The translations under genes and the position numbers were made by a program. A stretch of 19,303 nt of DNA from CAZIKB01 sp964539665 (lineage in GTDB: Bacteria > Zhuqueibacterota > Zhuqueibacteria > Oceanimicrobiales > Oceanimicrobiaceae), in contig CAZIKB010000120.1 of assembly GCA_964539665.1 (NCBI GenBank), forward strand, positions 1 through 19,303. Direction: 5' to 3'. The notes under the pieces are model-generated. The model did not search any database. It was not told the origin of the DNA and saw nothing but the letters and a program-made list of their open reading frames with translations. Each line of letters opens with the position of its first letter. The stretch's first letter is position 1. Of this stretch, positions 14,194 to 19,303 are shown one piece after another.

Positions 14194-15210
14194 GTGAAAT
14201 CTATTGCACATTTTATAATTATTTTAACTGTCTTTATTAATTGTAACCCGAAAAATAATACAGAAAAGCAGTTAAATAATTTATTTGATAAAAAAGAAGT
14301 CACCATTTTAGTAACGGACTCCGGTTTAGGAGGTCTATCCGTCGCCGCGGATCTGGCAGCCCGGCTACCAAAGAGTGGTCTTTTTGAAAAAGTTAGAATC
14401 GTGTTTTTTAATGCCCTGTTCCATCCCGGGAGCGGTTATAACTTCCTTCCATCCGATGTTGAAAAAGTGCGAATTTTTAACATCGTCTTGGAAGCAATGG
14501 AAGAAAGATATCACCCGGATCTAATATTGATCGCCTGCAACACGTTGTCGGTACTTTATGATCAAACGCCTTTTGCAATAAATACAAAAACACCTGTTTT
14601 AGGAATTGTTGAAACTGGTGTCGAATTAATCGCTGAACAATTTGACGACAATCCTGACGCCAGCGCAATCATTTTTGCAACACAGACCACGATAGACGTC
14701 AATTCCCATAAAAACATGTTGATCGAGCGTGGCTATGAAAAGGAAAATATCGTCGGTTTGCCTTGTTTCATGTTAGCAGATTATATTGAAGAAGGTGCTG
14801 ATAGCGAAATGACGACATTATTAATTTCCGAATATGTCTCACAAGCGCTTGAAAAAATAACTAATCCTGACGCCCCTGTTTTTGGCAGTCTCAATTGCAC
14901 ACATTATGGGTATTCAATGGAACAATTCGAAAATGCTTTTAAAGAAGCAGGGTACCCGGATATAAAAATAATCAATCCGAATCCAGTAATGAACGATTTT
15001 ATTTTTAAACCACAATATCAAAATCGCTATCCTGAAACTGATGTAACCGTAGAAGTGGTTTCTAAAACAAAAATAACTGAAGCAAAATTAGCGTCTTTGG
15101 GGAAATTAGTTGAAAACATTTCTCCCAAAACTGCGGAGGCAGCAAAGAATCATAAATACGATCCCGATTTATTTGATGCAAAATTTGATAGTAGTTTGGT
15201 TGAATTTTAG
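14194..15210 (+). CDS. Exported glutamate/aspartate racemase homologue (MurI-like)
   Basis: The 338-residue protein has the Asp/Glu racemase fold signatures: TDSGLGGLSVAADL (41-54, with D42 and S43), the first catalytic cysteine C115 in LIACNTLS, and the second C235 in LNCTHYGY. Both catalytic cysteines are present, so racemase activity is possible. Unlike cytoplasmic MurI (about 260-290 residues) it begins with a basic start and a hydrophobic run (about 4-15) ending in Cys17, which looks like a signal peptide, perhaps a lipoprotein with an off-consensus lipobox (FINC). The substrate loop after the first domain (FHPGSGYNF) differs from the usual PYG region of MurI. GTG 14194 has AGGAAA at 14182-14187. 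The DctM-type permease gene follows after 192 nt. Role outside the cytoplasm is inference. Confidence 0.8.
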   Translation: MKSIAHFIIILTVFINCNPKNNTEKQLNNLFDKKEVTILVTDSGLGGLSVAADLAARLPKSGLFEKVRIVFFNALFHPGSGYNFLPSDVEKVRIFNIVLEAMEERYHPDLILIACNTLSVLYDQTPFAINTKTPVLGIVETGVELIAEQFDDNPDASAIIFATQTTIDVNSHKNMLIERGYEKENIVGLPCFMLADYIEEGADSEMTTLLISEYVSQALEKITNPDAPVFGSLNCTHYGYSMEQFENAFKEAGYPDIKIINPNPVMNDFIFKPQYQNRYPETDVTVEVVSKTKITEAKLASLGKLVENISPKTAEAAKNHKYDPDLFDAKFDSSLVEF

Positions 15211-15231
15211 GTTAATAGGATAGTTTTTATT

Positions 15232-15265
15232 CTCACTCAAAGCCGCGAGGAACGCAAAGCAAAAT
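15232..15265 (+). repeat. Degenerate CAAAG/CCGC iteron-like segment
   Basis: ACTCAAAGCCGCGAGG and AACGCAAAGCAAAA contain CAAAG twice, with CGCGAGGAACG between them, about 17 nt apart. This resembles short arrays of CGCAAAGC-type repeats found dispersed in many environmental bacterial genomes (recollection, not searched). It lies between the racemase and permease genes. Confidence 0.35.
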
Positions 15266-15402
15266 ATTTATTTGGATATTGGTGCGTGGAATTTATTAAG
15301 AATTTTAGCTTTTGGGGATTGGAATTTTGCAAATTTAAAAACTCCTTAAATCTTATAAGAATTTCGTTCTGAATATCAAAATTAAAATACAGGGAGCCAT
15401 CT

Positions 15403-16680
15403 GTGCCACTCGAATTTTATGTTCTCTTAATCATGTTAACAAGCTTCGCACTTGCCGTATTTCTTGGCAAATTTCCCATTGGTGTTTCCCTGACACTTTC
15501 TTCAATTATTGGCGCATTGGCTGCTGGTTACGGTTTTCCCCTGCGCCATTTGGTTGAAGGAACGTTCGCTTATCTCGATCCGATTTTGATTATTACTTCA
15601 GCGATGATCTTCATGGAGATCATCAAAGAAACCGGTGCATTGGGAGAGATCAGTCGGGTGATCATTGTTTATCTTCACAATCGTCCGTTTTGGATGCTTT
15701 CGTTAATTACTTTATTCATCATGTTTCCGGGCATGATCACTGGTTTATCAACAGCCGCAGTTTTAACCACCGGCGCCATCGTCGCGCCAGCTTTGATGCA
15801 CCTCGGAATTCCGCGCATTCAGACTGGCAGTATTATCGCCATGTCAGCTCTGTATGGAATGATCGCCCCACCAATCAATGTTCCGGTAATGATCATCGGC
15901 GGTGGCGTTGATATGCCTTATATCGGATTTGAGTTGCCACTGTTATTTGCTTCACTACCATTAGCCATAATTACCACTACTTCTATTGGATATCGTTATG
16001 TAAAATCCGTAAATATTGAAAAGATAAAAAAAGACTTGCCAGAATCACAATTTGAAAAACATGGCCTGCGATTGTTTCTTCCAATATTAATTCTGATAAT
16101 TTTTATGCTGGCAACCAGGCTCATTCCTGGTAAATTTACTACCCTGGGTATGCCGCTCATCTTTGCCATTTGCTGTCTTTCAGCTTTCAAATCAGGAAAA
16201 CCTTTTAACTATTTCCAAGTTACTAAAAGAGCAATTAAAAATGCCATGCCTGTAATGGGGATTTTAGTTGGAATAGGTATTTTTATTCAGATTATGACTC
16301 TCACTGGTGTCCGTGGCTTTCTCATTGTGAAAACTGTGCAATTACCGTCATTTTGGTTGTATGTGGGAATTGTGGTCAGTCTACCGATTTTCGGCGCTAT
16401 TTCATCTTATGGCGCTTCGTATGTTTTAGGTGTTCCATTTTTGCTGGCCTTGTTGGGTAAAAACGAAATTATTGTTGCTTCAGGATTAACGCTAATTGCC
16501 AGTCTCGGCGACCTGATGCCGCCAACTGCTCTGGCTGGTATTTTTGCAGCGCAGGTTGTTGGTGAGTCGAATTATTTTCGTATTTTGAAAAGTTGTTTAC
16601 CCTATGCTTTTATTACTGCGCTTTATGGGATTGGGATGATTTTGTTAGCGAATGTGTTGGCGAAATTTTTGATTTTATAA
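15403..16680 (+). CDS. DctM-type permease (TRAP transporter large subunit family)
   Basis: An inner-membrane protein of 425 residues with about 10-12 hydrophobic helices. It has the pattern of the TRAP large subunit/DctM family: an N-terminal helix and FLGKFPIGVSL, an internal repeat with GLSTAAVLTTGAIVAPAL and SALYGMIAPPINVPVMIIGG, then in the second half GAISSYGASYVLGVPFLLALLG and SLGDLMPPTALAGIFAAQVVG. TRAP transporters use a sodium gradient to import carboxylates with a periplasmic receptor (DctP) and a small subunit (DctQ). Neither is seen within the window. GTG 15403 has AGGGAG at 15391-15396, six bases away. Originally it probably continued directly into the microprotein and deacylase genes, now separated by the iteron cassette. 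Confidence 0.88.
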   Translation: MPLEFYVLLIMLTSFALAVFLGKFPIGVSLTLSSIIGALAAGYGFPLRHLVEGTFAYLDPILIITSAMIFMEIIKETGALGEISRVIIVYLHNRPFWMLSLITLFIMFPGMITGLSTAAVLTTGAIVAPALMHLGIPRIQTGSIIAMSALYGMIAPPINVPVMIIGGGVDMPYIGFELPLLFASLPLAIITTTSIGYRYVKSVNIEKIKKDLPESQFEKHGLRLFLPILILIIFMLATRLIPGKFTTLGMPLIFAICCLSAFKSGKPFNYFQVTKRAIKNAMPVMGILVGIGIFIQIMTLTGVRGFLIVKTVQLPSFWLYVGIVVSLPIFGAISSYGASYVLGVPFLLALLGKNEIIVASGLTLIASLGDLMPPTALAGIFAAQVVGESNYFRILKSCLPYAFITALYGIGMILLANVLAKFLIL

Positions 16681-16687
16681 TATGTTG

Positions 16688-16730
16688 TAGAACACAGATT
16701 TAACGGATTGGACAGATTAGAACGGATTTT
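16688..16730 (+). repeat. Left iteron array and terminal inverted repeat
   Basis: Successive units CAGATTTAA, CGGATTGGA, CAGATTAGAA and CGGATTTTG follow TAGAACA. The array ends just before the ribosome-binding site AAAGGAGG (16733-16740) of the GxxExxY gene. Confidence 0.8.
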
Positions 16731-16747
16731 GTAAAGGAGGGTGAAAG

Positions 16748-17137
16748 ATGTTACACGAAGATATTACAGAAAAAATAATCAATGCCTATTATAAAGTTTA
16801 TAATACACTTGGATATGGATTTCTTGAAAAGGTTTACGAGAATGCAATGGCAATTGAAATTCGCAAGTTTGGATTAAAAGTTAATCAGCAAAAAAATATC
16901 AAAGTGTATTATGATTCATCAGAAGTCGGGGATTACTTTACAGATTTGTTGGTTGAAGATCTGGTCATTATTGAATTGAAGGCAGCAAAAGAACTTTCAG
17001 AAGAACATGAAGCACAATTAACGAATTACTTAAGAGCCACAAAAATTGAAGTTGGTTTACTTTTCAATTTTGGAAAAGAACCTAAATTTAAAAGAAAAAT
17101 TTTCCACAATCATTTAAAAAAGATGGAAAATGACTAA
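16748..17137 (+). CDS. GxxExxY protein, PD-(D/E)XK nuclease-like
   Basis: The 129-residue protein carries the naming motif G24-F-L-E27-K-V-Y30 (GxxExxY) in GYGFLEKVYENAMAIEIRK. It also shows the layout of a PD-(D/E)XK nuclease core: D66 in YFTDLLVED and E76-L-K78 in IIELKAA, then HEAQLTNYLRATKIEVGLL with the conserved Gln. The family (TIGR04256) has no settled function. The ATG has a perfect AAAGGAGG seven bases upstream. Inverted iteron arrays lie immediately on both sides, so the gene and arrays behave as a unit. Cytoplasmic; no signal peptide. Confidence 0.88.
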   Translation: MLHEDITEKIINAYYKVYNTLGYGFLEKVYENAMAIEIRKFGLKVNQQKNIKVYYDSSEVGDYFTDLLVEDLVIIELKAAKELSEEHEAQLTNYLRATKIEVGLLFNFGKEPKFKRKIFHNHLKKMEND

Positions 17138-17141
17138 TATC

Positions 17142-17174
17142 TTTATCCGTTTAATCCGCTCAATCCGTGTTCTA
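17142..17174 (-). repeat. Right iteron array and terminal inverted repeat
   Basis: Read on the minus strand from 17174 the sequence gives TAGAACA, then CGGATTGAG, CGGATTAAA and CGGATAAAG. It mirrors the left array, starting 5 nt after the GxxExxY stop. Confidence 0.8.
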
Positions 17175-17195
17175 TTAAAATGTAAAGGATAAGCA

Positions 17196-17342
17196 ATGCT
17201 CAAAATAATCTACATCATTATCACAGCAATATTTCTAATATTTACCGTCATCGATCTTTTCGATGAAAAAAACTGGAAGAAACAATTGACTCACTTAATA
17301 GTGCTTATGCCGTTTCTGTTGAGAGTTTTTCTAATAAAATAG
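17196..17342 (+). CDS. 48-residue membrane microprotein
   Basis: ATG 17196 opens a 48-codon frame ending with TAG at 17340-17342. The product has a hydrophobic N-terminal segment (IIYIIITAIFLIFTVI, about 4-19), a charged linker (DLFDEKNWKKQ) and a second hydrophobic segment (LIVLMPFLLRVFLI, about 34-47), so a two-helix hairpin in the membrane is expected. TGTAAAGGA lies about seven bases before the ATG. It ends 8 nt before the M14 gene, so the two are tightly linked. I do not recognise the family. Its place next to a DctM-type permease without DctQ makes a small accessory subunit a plausible idea, not shown. Confidence 0.75.
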   Translation: MLKIIYIIITAIFLIFTVIDLFDEKNWKKQLTHLIVLMPFLLRVFLIK

Positions 17343-17350
17343 GTTAACTA

Positions 17351-18469
17351 ATGAAGCGTCACACAATTTTAGCAGTATTTATTATCTTGTTGAGTTTGAT
17401 TTTATCTTATTTTTCAACTCGTTCTTTTCTATCGATGAGAGAGGCCGAAAAATATTACCCAAGTGAAAGTTGTACAGAAATCAAAAACTTGAGTTATTAT
17501 TTTGAAGGGATAAAAAATACACGTGGCGATACTCCGGTCTATTTATTCGAGGGTAACGAACCAGGTGGAACGATACTCATATTAGGAGGAACTCATCCTG
17601 ATGAACCCGCCAGTAATATCACAGCCGTTTGCTTAATAGAATATTTAAAAATTACCACTGGCAGGATAATAATAATTCCACGTGCAAATAACAGCGGTTT
17701 TACACACAGTGACCCACAAGAAGGCAATCCGCAACGATTTTATTTCAAAACAAAAAGTGGGAAACGATGGTTTCGTTATGGATCGCGAAGTACCAATCCC
17801 ATTGATCAATGGCCTGATCCTGAAGTCTACCGTCATTTTCCATCCGGACAGAATTTATCAAGCGCTGAAACCCGGAATTTGAACCGCGCTTATCCTGGTC
17901 GCCCGGATGGTTCATTAACTGAAAGAGTTACTTATGCCATTATGCAGTTGATGAGAAAGGAATCGGTTTGTTTGGCCTTAGATATCCATGAAGCTTCATT
18001 GGAATACCCGGTGGTTAATGCAATTGTTACACATCCTTTGGCATTTGATCTGGCGGGAGAAGCAGCGTTATATTTACAGATGGAAGGATTTGAATTTAAT
18101 TTGGAACAATCGCCGGAAAATTTTCGGGGATTATCCCATCGCGAATGGGGAGATCATTTGCAAATTCCGGCAATTCTCATGGAAACAGCAAGCACCATAC
18201 ACGGTCGATATCATGGTAATAAAAGTGATGAAAAAGTTATTACGGGAAAGGATCGGTTTTATCTTGAAGCGGAACAACATGGATTATTAAGTGTTAAGTA
18301 CCCTGAAAATGGCATCCCCATGAAAGAAAGAGTTGGGCGCCATTTAGCGACGATTCAAAAAATATTAGAAATTTGGAATAATTACAATCCAGAAAAATCA
18401 ATAATCGTAGAGAACATCCCTGATTTTCAAAAAATGCAAGAGCAAGGGGTGGGTGAATTTTTATATTAA
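17351..18469 (+). CDS. Membrane-anchored M14 deacylase (succinylglutamate desuccinylase/aspartoacylase-like)
   Basis: A 372-residue protein with an uncleaved-looking N-terminal signal anchor (about 5-22, ILAVFIILLSLILSYFS) and then a zinc hydrolase domain placed outside the inner membrane. Zinc ligands fit the M14 aspartoacylase/AstE group: H82 and E85 in GGTHPDEPAS, and H213 in ALDIHEAS. The LNRAYPG segment (177-183) supplies the Asn-Arg substrate-carboxylate site, and E278 in LMETAS is a good candidate for the catalytic glutamate. Such enzymes remove acyl groups from N-acyl amino acids (N-acetylaspartate, N-succinylglutamate). Substrate here is unknown. It starts 8 nt after the microprotein gene and is 88 nt before the next gene. 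Confidence 0.85.
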   Translation: MKRHTILAVFIILLSLILSYFSTRSFLSMREAEKYYPSESCTEIKNLSYYFEGIKNTRGDTPVYLFEGNEPGGTILILGGTHPDEPASNITAVCLIEYLKITTGRIIIIPRANNSGFTHSDPQEGNPQRFYFKTKSGKRWFRYGSRSTNPIDQWPDPEVYRHFPSGQNLSSAETRNLNRAYPGRPDGSLTERVTYAIMQLMRKESVCLALDIHEASLEYPVVNAIVTHPLAFDLAGEAALYLQMEGFEFNLEQSPENFRGLSHREWGDHLQIPAILMETASTIHGRYHGNKSDEKVITGKDRFYLEAEQHGLLSVKYPENGIPMKERVGRHLATIQKILEIWNNYNPEKSIIVENIPDFQKMQEQGVGEFLY

Positions 18470-18557
18470 CCATACTATTTTATAATTCAAACAAAAACTA
18501 ACCACCGACAACTTATGTTTAATTAATCAATAACCAGCAATTATTTAGGAGGTTCAG

Positions 18558-19106
18558 ATGAAAACCAGACAATTTTTTGTGGTGGCGACAATATTAATTT
18601 TTGCGACTCAGTGTTTCGCGGTCGATTTTAAAAGTAAACAACCAATGTTAATTTCTTCGGCTGGTCAAAGCGCTGATATATTAATGGTAAAAATTCTCGC
18701 TCAAAAAGCGAACTTAAAATTTACTGTTGATAAAGCTGCAACTCCGGAAAAGTTGAAAGATCAGGCTACGCTGGTATTAGTCAGCGGCGGCAGCACTAAA
18801 GGATTAGGCGCTGCAAAATCTGATAAGCAGCAGGAAATCAAAAGGATAAAATCATTAATAGATGAAGCGAAAAAACAAAAGAAAAATATCATTATCATGC
18901 ATGTGGGTGGAAAAGCGCGCCGCGGCAAATTGTCCGATGAGTTCAATAAATTAACTGCAGAAAATGCAGATTATCTAATCATTGTCAAAGGTGGAGACGA
19001 AGATAAATTTTTTAGTAATATTGCCAAGGAAAAGAAAATACCGATCAAATTGATTGATAAAATAATGGAAGCCGGAAACGTACTGAAAAGTATTTTTAGT
19101 GACTGA
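18558..19106 (+). CDS. Secreted 182-residue protein, DUF6305-like
   Basis: The protein has a clear Sec signal peptide: KTR, hydrophobic 6-16, and a cleavage site after A21 (CFA-VDF). The mature part alternates predicted strands and helices. It contains LISSAGQSADILMVKILA (31-48), a glycine-rich LVLVSGGSTKGLGAAKSD, and later IIIMHVGGKARRGKLSDEF and ADYLIIVKGGDED. This pattern recalls the family DUF6305, but the match is from memory. No enzymatic motif is evident. GGAGG lies seven bases before the ATG. It follows the M14 gene in the same direction, so it may be a periplasmic component of the same system, for example a substrate-binding or regulatory part. Confidence 0.7.
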   Translation: MKTRQFFVVATILIFATQCFAVDFKSKQPMLISSAGQSADILMVKILAQKANLKFTVDKAATPEKLKDQATLVLVSGGSTKGLGAAKSDKQQEIKRIKSLIDEAKKQKKNIIIMHVGGKARRGKLSDEFNKLTAENADYLIIVKGGDEDKFFSNIAKEKKIPIKLIDKIMEAGNVLKSIFSD

Positions 19107-19149
19107 ATTTGATGGTGGTTCACTTTGCTTGTTCACTGTGATTATTAAG

Positions 19150-19257
19150 ATGAAACGTAAAATATGGAACGATAGACAAAAGAGACCTGTAGAAATATAT
19201 CTTACATTTTACGTGGATTATTCGATATTTTATCGAAAAAAAGGAGGTTTGTCATGA
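19150..19257 (+). CDS. Possible 35-residue small ORF overlapping the next gene
   Basis: ATG 19150 opens a 35-codon frame (MKRKIWNDRQKRPVEIYLTF then YVDYSIFYRKKGGLS) whose TGA (19255-19257) overlaps the next ATG by four bases as ATGA. The upstream Shine-Dalgarno is poor, and part of the frame is simply the next gene's hairpin and ribosome-binding site. It may be a leader peptide or chance. Confidence 0.2.
   Translation: MKRKIWNDRQKRPVEIYLTFYVDYSIFYRKKGGLS
19221..19237 (+). promoter_or_regulatory. Hairpin just upstream of the last gene's ribosome-binding site
   Basis: TTCGATA (19221-19227) pairs perfectly with TATCGAA (19231-19237) around TTT. AAGGAGG begins four bases later (19241). On the plus strand it may affect translation of the following gene; on the minus strand the run of A after it is a T-tract before, not after, the stem, so it is not a minus-strand terminator. 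Confidence 0.4.
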
Positions 19258-19303
19258 GTGCGCCAAGCAAAGCTAATATAGGCAAGCCGGACAATCCGGC
19301 ACG
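19254..19303 (+). CDS. Start of an unidentified gene, cut by the window edge
   Basis: ATG 19254 has AAGGAGG six bases upstream and opens a frame reading MSAPSKANIGKPDNPA to the window end. Sixteen codons are too few to name it. The start is hydrophilic, with no signal peptide visible yet. Position downstream of the secreted protein gene suggests it belongs to the same set. Confidence 0.7.
   Translation, partial: MSAPSKANIGKPDNPA

Larger units (their letters stand above)
16688..17174. mobile_element. Iteron-flanked GxxExxY cassette
   Basis: The left end 16688-16709 and the reverse complement of the right end 17153-17174 match at 19 of 22 positions (TAGAACAC, then GATT, then CGGATT). Both ends continue inward as tandem 9-10-nt units of the form CRGATTnnn: four on the left to about 16730 and three on the right to about 17142. 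The enclosed gene (16748-17137) codes for a GxxExxY protein. No target duplication was seen and no transposase is present. The cassette splits the permease gene from the microprotein gene. Confidence 0.65.

Noticed and set aside
13978..14211. 77-codon minus-strand frame before the racemase gene
   Set aside because: Overlaps the racemase start, has no recognised motif and no ribosome-binding site; composition is not convincing.
1..19303. CRISPR array, rRNA genes, toxin-antitoxin pairs, restriction systems
   Set aside because: No regularly spaced long repeats, no rRNA sequence and no such protein families were seen; the only tandem repeats are the short 9-nt iterons.

Overview
This 19.3 kb window is bacterial and AT-rich. 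It falls into two parts. Positions 1 to about 10,860 are a conserved housekeeping block. Everything after it is accessory DNA. The housekeeping order is tRNA-Val(GAC), thrS, infC, rpmI, rplT, pheS, pheT, a ZapB-like coiled-coil gene, zapA, rny, a ymdB-type phosphodiesterase gene, folD and tRNA-Arg(CCG), all on the plus strand. RNase Y (rny), the ZapB-like/ZapA pair and the low GC fit a member of the FCB-type phyla (Calditrichota, KSB1, Ignavibacteria or relatives). That placement is inference and weak; Gram-negative cell structure is supported by the exported proteins and the TRAP-type transporter.

Region 1 (1-7287) is translation and division: threonyl-tRNA synthetase, initiation factor 3 (probably starting at a rare ATT codon), ribosomal proteins L35 and L20, both phenylalanyl-tRNA synthetase subunits, then the ZapB-like/ZapA pair. 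Region 2 (7288-10862) holds a 177-nt gap with a perfect palindrome and a promoter-like motif, then RNase Y, the YmdB-type enzyme and FolD. The last codons of folD lie inside the tRNA-Arg gene, an overlap of 23 nt.

Region 3 (10863-13980) looks like a patchwork landing zone behind the tRNA. It has several hairpins, an isolated L-lactate permease gene whose base composition is clearly richer in GC than the housekeeping genes, a frameshifted 3' remnant of a tartrate/malate/isocitrate-type dehydrogenase gene, and a short minus-strand coding remnant.

Region 4 (about 14,190 to the end) is the most novel part. In order it has a glutamate/aspartate racemase homologue carrying an N-terminal export signal, a DctM-type (TRAP large subunit) permease with no visible DctP or DctQ partner, a GxxExxY nuclease-like gene flanked by inverted arrays of 9-nt iterons, a 48-residue two-helix membrane microprotein, a membrane-anchored M14 succinylglutamate desuccinylase/aspartoacylase-like enzyme, a secreted 182-residue protein of DUF6305-like appearance, and the start of one more gene. 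Removing the iteron cassette joins the permease and microprotein genes with a spacing of about 28 nt, so the cassette appears to have entered an existing operon. Taken together, the racemase, permease, microprotein, deacylase and secreted protein look like an envelope system handling acyl-amino acids or acidic amino acids. The substrate is inference only.
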